In this document: positions 34,506 through 43,115 of the stretch, in pieces
Position numbering within the stretch: the stretch's first letter is position 1
Layout: the number at the start of each line of letters is the position of its first letter
Assembly: GCA_963922315.1 (NCBI GenBank)
Contig: CAWUID010000007.1
Span: forward strand, 1 to 57,099
Reading direction: 5' to 3'
Source of the DNA: JAHDBG01 sp963922315
Lineage (GTDB): Bacteria > Pseudomonadota > Gammaproteobacteria > Chromatiales > Chromatiaceae
DNA length: 57,099 nucleotides
Program-made: the position numbers and the translations under genes
Notes under the pieces: generated by a model
Database searches by the model: none
What the model saw: the letters and a program-made list of their open reading frames with translations, nothing else
What the model was told of the DNA's origin: nothing

Positions 34506-36104
34506 TTACAGTCCCCAAACGGTGATCGTGTGTTGGCCTTGGTCTTCGGTGCAGCAACAGATCTTATCGTCCCAGGATACCTCAGCACGGCGATCAAAGA
34601 TCAGCAGGTGCACGTCGTCCGCACCACACCGTGCCGCATAGTTTGCGGTTTGAGGTAAGCCATCTGCCAGGGTCGCCTCCAGCGAGCCATAGCGGATCTT
34701 CAGCTCCAGCACGATTCGCTGGATTTCGCCATGAAAGCCTGCCTGCTCATCCACTGGCCATTCAATGTACAAGTCGGTGCGTTTGCGTCCGAGCCCGTAT
34801 TCGCGGCTGATGCGCCCACCGCCATTTACGATCCGTTGCAGAAACGCCTGCAACAGCAACTGTGGCCCGGCTTCTTTATAGTCGAACTGTTGAATCCAGA
34901 CATCACTGTGTTCACGAAAGAACTGCTGGAATGCCTGTAATAATCGCGGCATGTCCAGCCGCCGCTCTGGTGTCAGATACCAATGTTGCTGGTGGGTAAT
35001 CCGTGTTTGTTTCGACCAGATCAGTTCACGTGGTATCACTTCCTGATAGATGCGATTCGCAATCTGTGTGTCCGGGCGAGTTGTGATGAGCCCCAGGTCA
35101 GCGACATACTGGATATCGTCTGTCGGGATATCTGATTCGTCATCCGCACCGGATAAGACAGCCGCCATGACCTGATGCACTCGTGCTTCTTTCAGTTTAT
35201 TGGTCAGTTGATCCAGGTGTGTGGCACGTGACTGGATCAGTTTTTCCCGGGCGGTTCGATAATCTTCCAATGTCACCGGTACCCGTCGGTCTGCCAGATG
35301 CGGCATCTCTTCGGTCAGCTCCCAGGCCAGCGCATTCACCATCCAGGGTTGTCCTCGGGTATCGGCCCAGAGTTCCGGAAAGATCGCCTCCGCAAATGCT
35401 TGTCCGGTCTCCTGTGTGTGTTGTAGCCAGAGTGTTTCGACTTCCTGCTGAGTGAAATTGCCCAGGCGTAGAGACGTCGTTTTGATGTTGAACGCAGAGC
35501 CGCCGGTAATAATTTCCCGGCCTCCGGTTTCAATCCGGTAGTCGCGCACATCGCGTACGCCGCACAGAATAATGGAAATCGGAAAGGCTGCCGGACGTTG
35601 CGTATAACCGCCCCGAATCTGACGTAGCACTGAAATCAGGGTATCGCCGACTAAGGCATCGATTTCGTCCAGAAATAATACAATCGGCTGACTGGATCGC
35701 AGGCTCCAGTGCTGCAGCATGGTTTGCAACAGTGATTCCGGTGCATAGTCTCTGCGTTGTGCCTTCAGCCATTGCGTTAATGATTGATCCTGCAGATACA
35801 CTTCTGCAGAAGATGCAATAGCTTCGACGGTCGCATCTATGCCTGCCTTAATCCTGTTACGTGCTGCTTGTGCCGTTTCAATGTTTGCATACAAAGCACG
35901 GTAGTTACCTTGCGCATTCAGACGGGCCATCAGAGCTAGCACGCAGGTGGTTTTGCCCGTCTGACGCGGTGCATGCAGCACAAAATAACGCCGCTGCGCA
36001 ATCAGGCGTTCGATATGCGGCAGGTTGATCCGTGTCAGCGGATCAATCATGTAATTCAGTTCCGGTTCCGAGGGGCCGGCCTGATTAAAAAAGAGGGGTA
36101 CCAT
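34506..36104 (-). CDS. AAA ATPase fused to PD-(D/E)XK-like domain, paralogue 1
   Basis: 532 residues from ATG 36104, chosen because AGGA-like GGGAAAAG lies upstream and the other copies start there. Order: FFNQAGPS opening; Walker A APRQTGKT at 45-52; variable segment at about 75-140; Walker B VLFLDEIDAL; GGSAFNIK; a helical/winged region; then a nuclease-like end with REYG, RTDLYIEW and LELK, spaced as in PD-(D/E)XK enzymes (about 435, 444, 467). The C-terminus is VWGL. The middle region (GADDESDIPTD) differs from copies 2 and 3. Possibly an NTP-driven DNA or RNA nuclease; function unknown. Confidence 0.85.
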   Translation of the reverse strand: MVPLFFNQAGPSEPELNYMIDPLTRINLPHIERLIAQRRYFVLHAPRQTGKTTCVLALMARLNAQGNYRALYANIETAQAARNRIKAGIDATVEAIASSAEVYLQDQSLTQWLKAQRRDYAPESLLQTMLQHWSLRSSQPIVLFLDEIDALVGDTLISVLRQIRGGYTQRPAAFPISIILCGVRDVRDYRIETGGREIITGGSAFNIKTTSLRLGNFTQQEVETLWLQHTQETGQAFAEAIFPELWADTRGQPWMVNALAWELTEEMPHLADRRVPVTLEDYRTAREKLIQSRATHLDQLTNKLKEARVHQVMAAVLSGADDESDIPTDDIQYVADLGLITTRPDTQIANRIYQEVIPRELIWSKQTRITHQQHWYLTPERRLDMPRLLQAFQQFFREHSDVWIQQFDYKEAGPQLLLQAFLQRIVNGGGRISREYGLGRKRTDLYIEWPVDEQAGFHGEIQRIVLELKIRYGSLEATLADGLPQTANYAARCGADDVHLLIFDRRAEVSWDDKICCCTEDQGQHTITVWGL

Positions 36105-36134
36105 ATCTTTTCCCGAGAGTGCCTGCATAACGTA

Positions 36135-37730
36135 TTACAACCCCCAGACGGTGATGGCGTGCTGGCCCTGATTTTCGATGTGGTGCCAGATCTTATCGTC
36201 CCAAGACACCTCAGCCCGGCGATCAAAGATCAGCAGGTGCATATCATCCGCACCACACCGTGCGGCATAATTTGCGGTTTGTGGTAAGCCATCTGCCAGG
36301 GTCATCTCCAACGAGCCATAGCGGATCTTCAGCTCCAGTACGATTCGCTGGATCTCGCCATGAAAGCCTGCTTGCTCATCCACCGGCCATTCAATGTACA
36401 AGTCGGTGCGTTTGCGCCCGAGCCCGTATTCGCGGCTGATGCGTCCTCCGCCATTCACGATCCGTTGCAAAAACGCCTGCAATAACAATTGTGGCCCGGC
36501 TTCTTTATAGTCGAACTGTTGAATCCAGGCATCACTGTGTTCGCGGAAGAACTGCTGGAACGCTTGCAACAACCTTGGCATGTTCAGCCGCCGTTCCGGC
36601 GTCAGATACCAGTGTTGTTGGTGCGAGATCATCATTTGTTTCGACCAGATCAGTTCGCGCGGTATCACTTCCTGATAAATCCGGTTTGAGATCTGTGTTG
36701 CCGGACGTAATGCGATTAACCCAAGGTCAGCCACATATTGCAGATTATCCGTCGGTAGTTTGTCATGATGCTCTTCACCAGCCAGTATGGTGGCGACCAC
36801 CTGATGCACCCGTGGTTCTTTCAGCTTATCGGTCAGTTGATCCAGGTGTGTGGCACGTGACTGGATCAGTTTCTCCCGGGCGGTTCGATAATCTTCCAGT
36901 GTCACCGGTACCCCTCGGTCTGCCAGATGTGGCATCTCTTCGGTCAGTTCCCAGGCCAGTGCATTCACCAGCCAGGGCTGGCCACGGGTATCAGCCCAGA
37001 GTTCCGGAAAGATTGCTTCCGCAAACACTTGTCCGGTTTCCTGTGTGTGTTGTAGCCAGAGGGCTACAACTTCCTGCTGAGTGAAATTGCCCAGGCGTAG
37101 AGACGTAGTCTTGATATTGAATGCAGAGCCGCCAGTGATGATGTCTTTGCCGCTGGTCTGGATCCGGTAGTCGCGCACATCGCGCACCCCGCACAGAACA
37201 ATAGAAATCGGAAACGCTGCCGGACGTTGCGTATAACCGCCCCGAATCTGACGTAGCACTGAAATCAGAGTATCACCGACCAGTGCATCCACTTCATCCA
37301 AAAACAACACTGTCGGTTGTTGGCTCTGTTGTGCCCACAAGCTGAGCAGACTGGTCAGTGCTTGTCCTGCCCCCTGTTGCAGGACTGTTTCGGCCTGATC
37401 CAACATAATGTTGTCGTTTAGTTCACGCTGAGCATCCCGTGCCAGGAGATAACAGATAGTCCGCATTGCCTCCGGAATGTTGTTACGCCAGGCCTGCGCC
37501 GGTTCAATATTCGCATACAGCGCACGGTAATCGCCCTGTTGATTCAGATGAGCCATCAGAGCCATTAAACAGGTGGTTTTTCCCGTCTGACGCGGTGCAT
37601 GCAGGACAAAATAACGCCGCTGCGCAATCAGACGTTCGATATGCGGCAGGTTGATCCGGGTTAGCGGATCAATCATGTAATTCAGTTCCGGTTCCGAAGG
37701 GCCGGCCTGATTAAAAAAGAGGGGTACCAT
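36135..37730 (-). CDS. AAA ATPase fused to PD-(D/E)XK-like domain, paralogue 2
   Basis: 531 residues, same architecture: Walker A APRQTGKT, Walker B FLDEVDAL, and C-terminal RTDLYIEW...LELK. Its segment between Walker A and B (NNIPEAMRTICYLLARD and following) is unlike that of the two neighbouring copies, while flanking parts are almost identical. AGGA is six bases before the ATG. Spacing to copy 1 is 30 bases, the same length and nearly the same sequence as between copies 3 and 2, showing tandem duplication of a ~1.63 kb unit. Confidence 0.85.
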   Translation of the reverse strand: MVPLFFNQAGPSEPELNYMIDPLTRINLPHIERLIAQRRYFVLHAPRQTGKTTCLMALMAHLNQQGDYRALYANIEPAQAWRNNIPEAMRTICYLLARDAQRELNDNIMLDQAETVLQQGAGQALTSLLSLWAQQSQQPTVLFLDEVDALVGDTLISVLRQIRGGYTQRPAAFPISIVLCGVRDVRDYRIQTSGKDIITGGSAFNIKTTSLRLGNFTQQEVVALWLQHTQETGQVFAEAIFPELWADTRGQPWLVNALAWELTEEMPHLADRGVPVTLEDYRTAREKLIQSRATHLDQLTDKLKEPRVHQVVATILAGEEHHDKLPTDNLQYVADLGLIALRPATQISNRIYQEVIPRELIWSKQMMISHQQHWYLTPERRLNMPRLLQAFQQFFREHSDAWIQQFDYKEAGPQLLLQAFLQRIVNGGGRISREYGLGRKRTDLYIEWPVDEQAGFHGEIQRIVLELKIRYGSLEMTLADGLPQTANYAARCGADDMHLLIFDRRAEVSWDDKIWHHIENQGQHAITVWGL

Positions 37731-37760
37731 ATCTTTTCCTGATAGTGCCTGCGTGGTGTA

Positions 37761-39359
37761 TCACAACCCCCAGACAGTGATTGTATGTTGGCCCTGATCT
37801 TCAGTGCGGCACCAGATCTTCTCGTCCCAGGACACTTCAGCCCGGCGATCAAAGATCAACAAGTGCATCTCGTTTGCACCACACCGTTCGGCATAGTCTG
37901 CGGTTTGCGGTAAGCCATCTGCCAGGGTCGCTTCCAGCGAGCCATAGCGGATCTTGAGTTCCAGCACGATTCGCTGGATCTCGCCATGAAAGCCTGCCTG
38001 CTCATCCAGCGGCCATTCAATGTACAAGTCGGTGCGTTTGCGGCCGAGTCCGTATTCGCGACTGATGCGCCCGCTGCCATTCACGATTCGTTGCAGAAAC
38101 GCCTGTAGTAACAACTGTGGCCCGGCTTCCCTGTAGTCGAACTGTTGAATCCAGGCATCACTGTGTTCGCGGAAGAACTGCTGGAATGCCTGTAACAATC
38201 GCGGCATGTCCAGCCGTCGTTCCGGGGTCAGATACCAGTGTTGTTGGTGCGAGATCATCATTTGTTTCGACCAGATCAGTTCACGCGGTATCACTTCCTG
38301 ATAAATCTGATTGGCAACCTGTGTGGCTGGCCGTAATGTGATCAAGCCAAGATCAGCCACATATTGCAGGTCATCCGTTGGGAGTTTGTCATGATGTTCT
38401 TCGCCAGCCAGTATGGTGGCGATGACACGATGGACTCGTGGTTCTTTCAGCTTATCGGTCAGTTGATCCAGATGTGTCGCACGTGACTGGATCAGTTTCT
38501 CCCGGGCGGTTCGGTAATCCTCCAACGTTACCGGTACCTGCCGGTCTGCTAAATGCGGCATCTTTTCGGTTAGCTCCCAGGCCAGTGCATTCACCAGCCA
38601 GGGCTGGCCGCAGGTATCAGCCCAGAGTTCCGGAAAGATTGCTTCTGCAAATGCTTGCCCGGTTTCTTCCGTGTGTTGTAGCCAGAGTGCTGCCACTTCG
38701 TGCCGGGTAAAATTACCCAGGCGCAACGATTCAGTCTTAATATTGAACGCAGAACCGCCAGTAATAATTTCCTGACCACTGGTTTCAATCCGGTAATCGC
38801 GCACATCGCGTACGCCACACAGGATAATAGAAATCGGAAAGGCTGCCGGACGTTGCGTATAACCGCCCCGAATCTGACGCAGCACTGAAATCAGGGTATC
38901 GCCGACTAAGGCGTCAATTTCGTCCAGGAATAATACAATCGGCTGACTGGATCGCAGGCTCCAGTGCTGCAACATGGTTTGTAACAGTGATTCTGGTGCA
39001 TAATCTCTGCGTTGTGCCTTCAGCCATTGTGTTAATGACGGATCCTGCAGATACACTTCTGCAGAAGAGGCAATGGCTTCAACGGTCGCATCTATGCCTG
39101 CCTTAATCCTATTACGTGCCGCCTGTGCCGTTTCAATGTTTGCATACAAAGCACGGTAGTGACCTTGCGCATTCAGATGGGCCATCAGAGCCAGCAGGCA
39201 GGTGGTTTTGCCGGTTTGACGCGGTGCATGCAGCACAAAATAACGTTGTTGCGCAATCAGGCGTTCGATATGTGGCAGATCAATCCGCATCAGCGGATCA
39301 ATCATGTAGTTCAGCTCTGGTACCGAAGGCCCGGCGTTGTTGAAGAATAAGGGTATCAT
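37761..39359 (-). CDS. AAA ATPase fused to PD-(D/E)XK-like domain, paralogue 3 (mosaic)
   Basis: 532 residues, same domains. The N-terminus FFNNAGPSVP matches the 51-54 kb copies better than its neighbours. The 75-140 segment (NRIKAGIDATVEAIASSAEV) equals copy 1. The middle (GEEHHDKLPTD...LRPATQ) equals copy 2. This patchwork points to gene conversion. AGGA lies seven bases upstream of the ATG. First of the three minus-strand copies, about 208 bases after cmoB with three hairpins between. Confidence 0.85.
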   Translation of the reverse strand: MIPLFFNNAGPSVPELNYMIDPLMRIDLPHIERLIAQQRYFVLHAPRQTGKTTCLLALMAHLNAQGHYRALYANIETAQAARNRIKAGIDATVEAIASSAEVYLQDPSLTQWLKAQRRDYAPESLLQTMLQHWSLRSSQPIVLFLDEIDALVGDTLISVLRQIRGGYTQRPAAFPISIILCGVRDVRDYRIETSGQEIITGGSAFNIKTESLRLGNFTRHEVAALWLQHTEETGQAFAEAIFPELWADTCGQPWLVNALAWELTEKMPHLADRQVPVTLEDYRTAREKLIQSRATHLDQLTDKLKEPRVHRVIATILAGEEHHDKLPTDDLQYVADLGLITLRPATQVANQIYQEVIPRELIWSKQMMISHQQHWYLTPERRLDMPRLLQAFQQFFREHSDAWIQQFDYREAGPQLLLQAFLQRIVNGSGRISREYGLGRKRTDLYIEWPLDEQAGFHGEIQRIVLELKIRYGSLEATLADGLPQTADYAERCGANEMHLLIFDRRAEVSWDEKIWCRTEDQGQHTITVWGL

Positions 39360-39427
39360 GTTGTGTTCCTGAGCATGTCAGCCGGAAGGCGCTCGCAGGC
39401 AGGTCCGGGGATTGATTCTTGAAATAT

Positions 39428-39530
39428 CCCGCCGCTTGCGGCGGGGACAATGCAATGGGGGATTCCAAAGGGGGAGAAGCGTAGCTCTCGCCCTTTTGGT
39501 CGCAGGCGAGGTTTCATACCTCGCCTGCGA
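39428..39530. repeat. Three consecutive hairpins between cmoB and AAA paralogue 3
   Basis: Hairpin A: CCCGCCGC / GCGGCGGG at 39428-39445 with a two-base loop. Hairpin B: CCAAAGGGGGAGA / TCTCGCCCTTTTGG at 39465-39499, imperfect. Hairpin C: TCGCAGGCGAGG / CCTCGCCTGCGA at 39500-39530, a perfect 12-base stem with a seven-base loop. The 208-base gap holds no gene. No T tract follows on the minus strand. Could be RNA processing or stability sites, or extragenic palindromes. Confidence 0.7.
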
Positions 39531-39567
39531 TTTGAACTTGATTCAGGCAAGAGCAGATAACTCTGCA

Positions 39568-40554
39568 TCAGGGGGATGCGAGCACTATCGCACGAGTTGG
39601 TGCCGGATGACCTTCCTGTGTCCGGTTCGGGTCATCCGGGTGTACAAAATCAGCCAGTGACTCAAATTGCATCCAGTCGGTGTGTCTCTGTTCTTCTGGT
39701 GTCGTTTGTGTCACATTCAGCACCTGGATGTTTTGATAACCACAACGTTGTAACCAGGTGGTGAGCAGCGTCAGGCTGGGGATGAACCAGATATTGCGCA
39801 TTTTTGCGTAGCGGCCGGGTGGTGTCAGCACTTGTGGGCTATCATCTGGTAATATCAGCGTTTCCAGCACCAGCTCACCGCCAGGTCTGAGCATCTCACG
39901 CAGGGCCAGCAGGTGGTCTATCGGTGAACGGCGATGGTATAACACGCCCATGCTGAAGACGGTGTTAAATGCTTGTAATCGATCAGGGACTTGTTCGACA
40001 CCCAAGGGTAATTGGGTTACTCGTTCCCGCCACTCGTCGCCCGCTGGTGTGTCCGGCAATAAGCGGCGGATCGCTTCATGTTGTGCCTGGTACAGTTGAG
40101 TCGGGTCTATGCCCAGGACCCAGTCGGCGCCAGCCTGTGCCATGCGCCAACTGTAATAGCCATTGCCACACCCAACATCCAGCACTTTGCGTCCTGCCAG
40201 TGGTGCAATGTGTGTTGCTAACCGATCCCATTTCCAGTCTGAACGCCATTCGGTGTCCAGCATGATGCCATACAGGTGATATGGCCCTTTACGCCAGGGA
40301 TGGAAGGTTTGCAGGGTATGCTGCAATTGGTGACGCTGCGTTTCTGTTATGTCATGTCTGGTACCGATACGGATAGCGCCCCGGTGAATATCCAGCCTGT
40401 CTGTATGACATTGCGGCAGGTCGGCTATTGCTGCATTCCAGCGTGCCTGATCACCATGTATCGGTCGCGCTTGCAATTGTTGTGGCAGTTGTGCTGCCCA
40501 ATCATCCAGGCCGGCGTGGCTGAATGCTCGCCTGACGGCGTTCAGGTCGGTCAT
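39568..40554 (-). CDS. cmoB: tRNA U34 carboxymethyltransferase CmoB
   Basis: Transfers a carboxymethyl group from carboxy-SAM to 5-hydroxyuridine-34, giving cmo5U in the wobble position. From ATG 40554, overlapping the cmoA stop as ATGA, it is 328 residues (E. coli 323). Blocks present: HPWRKGPY, LDTEWRSDWKWDRL, VLDVGCGNGYYSWRM, GIDPTQLYQ, FSMGVLYHRRSPIDHL. Confidence 0.95.
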   Translation of the reverse strand: MTDLNAVRRAFSHAGLDDWAAQLPQQLQARPIHGDQARWNAAIADLPQCHTDRLDIHRGAIRIGTRHDITETQRHQLQHTLQTFHPWRKGPYHLYGIMLDTEWRSDWKWDRLATHIAPLAGRKVLDVGCGNGYYSWRMAQAGADWVLGIDPTQLYQAQHEAIRRLLPDTPAGDEWRERVTQLPLGVEQVPDRLQAFNTVFSMGVLYHRRSPIDHLLALREMLRPGGELVLETLILPDDSPQVLTPPGRYAKMRNIWFIPSLTLLTTWLQRCGYQNIQVLNVTQTTPEEQRHTDWMQFESLADFVHPDDPNRTQEGHPAPTRAIVLASP

Positions 40555-41276
40555 GCGTGCGCTATCCAGGATACAAACTGGCAATGTTGATACCACAGGG
40601 TACAGCGTTGGTAGCCTGCGGTCTGTAGTCTGGTTTCATGTGCCTGGCGGGTTTCCGGTATCAGCACTTGTTCCAGAGCAGCACGTTTCTGGCTGATTTC
40701 GAGTTCGCTATATGCATTTGCTCGTTTGTACGCATGATGTAGTGCTTCCAGTTCGGCTTGTTCGTCAGCATCGCCACTGGTGATTTTTTCTGACAGCACC
40801 AGTATGCCACCTGGACGCAATCCTCGATGAATACGGTTCAGCAGAGCCAGGCGTTGTTCAGGTGGAATAAATTGCAGGGTGAAATTCAGTACGACAACCG
40901 AGGCATTATGAATAGGCTGTGTGCTGATATCGGCTTGTTGTAATATGATCGGCAGGGTGGGGTCAGTCAGGCAGGTTCTGGCGCGGGTGATCATGGCGGA
41001 CGACTGGTCAATTGCCAGTATCTGGCAGCCCGGTTGGGTCAGGCCTTGTGCCATAGCCAGGCTGGCAGCGCCGAGTGAACAGCCAAGATCATACAGTTGA
41101 CTGTCGGGCTGGGCATAATGGTGGGTGATCAGGCTCAGCATGTGCAGAATATCGGCATAGCCAGGTACAGAGCGCCGGATCATGTCGGGAAAAACGGCTG
41201 CGACCTGATCGTCGAAGGTGAAGCGGGAGAGCGGTTCGTGCGGTATGGCGTACAGTTGGTCTTGAGTCGTGGACAA
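40551..41276 (-). CDS. cmoA: Carboxy-S-adenosyl-L-methionine synthase CmoA
   Basis: Makes carboxy-SAM from SAM and prephenate for CmoB. Blocks: VFPDMIRRSVPGY, YDLGCSLGAA, VVLNFTLQFIPPEQR, LSEKI. The start is uncertain as no ATG fits. TTG 41276 gives 241 residues and the usual distance to FTFDD; the frame also opens with TTG at 41312 inside an inverted repeat. The promoter must lie in or beyond the element at 41296-41460. Confidence 0.93.
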   Translation of the reverse strand: MSTTQDQLYAIPHEPLSRFTFDDQVAAVFPDMIRRSVPGYADILHMLSLITHHYAQPDSQLYDLGCSLGAASLAMAQGLTQPGCQILAIDQSSAMITRARTCLTDPTLPIILQQADISTQPIHNASVVVLNFTLQFIPPEQRLALLNRIHRGLRPGGILVLSEKITSGDADEQAELEALHHAYKRANAYSELEISQKRAALEQVLIPETRQAHETRLQTAGYQRCTLWYQHCQFVSWIAHA

Positions 41277-41295
41277 AGTTTTCTGAGAAGCTGAT

Positions 41296-41460
41296 CCAGG
41301 GGGCGTTCTCAATCAACTTCATGGTTTGATTCCGGCTCTTTTCTGCGCTGACTGTGTTGCAACTCGTCGCCATAGAATCATTATGACTCCTCATTGCGCC
41401 TTGTCAGCACAAAAAATGACTCGACATCATTGCCACTCAGCTCATTGAGAACGCCCCTGG
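41296..41460. mobile_element. MITE-like element with terminal inverted repeats
   Basis: The two ends are inverted copies of CCAGGGG(G)CGTTCTCAAT (41296-41313 and 41444-41460, differing by one G), enclosing about 130 bases with no convincing gene. No clear target duplication is visible by eye. It separates the divergent cmoA and dynamin-like genes and could supply their promoters. The rest of the gap to 41619 is AT-rich and shows nothing else I recognise. Confidence 0.5.
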
Positions 41461-41619
41461 TAGTGGATAAAGATCATGCGCCAATAAAATATCAACGCCG
41501 GAAGAGGTGCAGCAAAAATATATTCGTGGCGAAACATGGTGTTTAACTTGCTATGCGGGAATATATCTGCAACTATTAGCTGATGGTAACAATCATTATT
41601 GATTTTCTGATTTGATCTT

Positions 41620-43080
41620 ATGTCACATACAACACTTGCTATTCAACGTCGTCTGCAACAACTGGAAACTCATCTGCAGGCTGAAAACCCGGTTCTGTTG
41701 AAGGTCGTGCGGAGTTTTCGTCAACTGGATCAGGTAGCTCACCGCATGGGCTTGCTGGAGCGCAGTGAGTCTTATGCCACACAGATTCCCTGGTGGCCGC
41801 TGATCGCGGTGCTGGGTACTTTTTCAGCGGGCAAATCCAGTTTTATTAACCAATATGTCGGGGTACCGCTGCAACGTAGTGGCAATCAGGCAGTGGACGA
41901 TAAGTACACGGTGATCTGTTATAGCAGTTCGTCGGAAACCCGCACATTACCTGGTCTGGCGCTGGATTCAGATCCACGTTTTCCGTTTTATAAGGTCAGC
42001 GATAAGATTGAGCCGATTGCGCGCGGAGAGGGTGCGCGGATAGATGCCTATCTGCAGCTGAAGACTTGTCCGGCAGAGGTGCTGCGCGGCAAAATTCTGA
42101 TTGATTCTCCCGGATTTGACGCGGATGCACAACGCACTTCAACTTTGAAGATTACTGAACACATTATCAATCTGTCTGATCTGGTACTGGTTTTCTTTGA
42201 TGCACGTCATCCGGAGCCAGGTGCTATGCGGGATACGCTGACCCATCTGGTGCGTAATACGATTCAGCGCAACGATTCTGAAAAGTTTTTGTACATTCTG
42301 AATCAGATTGATACGGCTGCGCGTGAGGATAACCCGGAAGAAGTGGTTGCTGCCTGGCAACGCGCGCTTGGCGAATGTGGCCTGACTGCGGGGCGTTTTT
42401 ATACGATCTACAATGCTACGGCAGCCAACCCGATCGAAAACGACATCTTGCGTGAACGATTTGAAAAGCGCCGCGATCAGGATCTGGGTGAAATTCAGGA
42501 TCGGATGCAACAGGTCGAAGTTGAGCGAGCTTATCGGATTATCGGTGCACTGGAACAGACTGCCCGTCATTTCGGCGACAAGGCCATTCCGGCTCTGCAA
42601 CATCTATTGCATCGCTGGCGTAAACGCACATTGATTGCCGACGGCGCTGTATTCAGCGTTTTGTTGTTTAGTTTTATGTTTTTCAGTTGGTCGGACTGGC
42701 AGGGGCTGAGTTATCAGGCTGCCTGGTGGCAATGGCTTACGGCTACGCCACGCAGCAGTCTGTTCACGGGTCTGGGGCTGGCCACCGGGGCATTTGGGCT
42801 ACACCTGTATTTGCGGCAATTGGCTGCAAACAGCCTGCAGCGCTATGCTCAGCAGTTAGAGAAGCAACATCAATTGCAACTGACCCGCGCTTTTCATATA
42901 AACACGCGTTTCTGGCGCGGCCTCTGGCGTCAGCAGCCAGTTGGCTGGCGCAAGAGGCAGCAGCGTCAGGTCAGTTCTGTTCTGGAACAAACAGATCGTT
43001 TTGTACAGGAACTGAATGACCGTTTCACCAATCCTTCCGGTCGTACTGAGTGCGGCGGCAATCCGGATCGCCCAAGCTGA
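41620..43080 (+). CDS. Bacterial dynamin/EHD-like GTPase
   Basis: 486 residues. P-loop GTFSAGKSSF at about 66-75, switch region threonine in DDKYTVICY, G3 DSPGFD at about 164, G4 NQID at about 228. A helical stretch follows, then two hydrophobic segments at about 338-358 and 370-392, and a basic C-terminus. This matches EHD-like bacterial dynamins that remodel or bind membranes. It stands alone, divergent from cmoA and convergent with metH, so context gives no specific role. Confidence 0.85.
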   Translation: MSHTTLAIQRRLQQLETHLQAENPVLLKVVRSFRQLDQVAHRMGLLERSESYATQIPWWPLIAVLGTFSAGKSSFINQYVGVPLQRSGNQAVDDKYTVICYSSSSETRTLPGLALDSDPRFPFYKVSDKIEPIARGEGARIDAYLQLKTCPAEVLRGKILIDSPGFDADAQRTSTLKITEHIINLSDLVLVFFDARHPEPGAMRDTLTHLVRNTIQRNDSEKFLYILNQIDTAAREDNPEEVVAAWQRALGECGLTAGRFYTIYNATAANPIENDILRERFEKRRDQDLGEIQDRMQQVEVERAYRIIGALEQTARHFGDKAIPALQHLLHRWRKRTLIADGAVFSVLLFSFMFFSWSDWQGLSYQAAWWQWLTATPRSSLFTGLGLATGAFGLHLYLRQLAANSLQRYAQQLEKQHQLQLTRAFHINTRFWRGLWRQQPVGWRKRQQRQVSSVLEQTDRFVQELNDRFTNPSGRTECGGNPDRPS

Positions 43081-43115
43081 TATTGCGGTAAATTCTGCAT
43101 TCAGCGGATACGCAC

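Noticed and set aside
34486..34557. N-terminal extension of Rep
   Set aside because: Runs into the coding end of AAA paralogue 1 and lies before the conserved LNPQQREA start.
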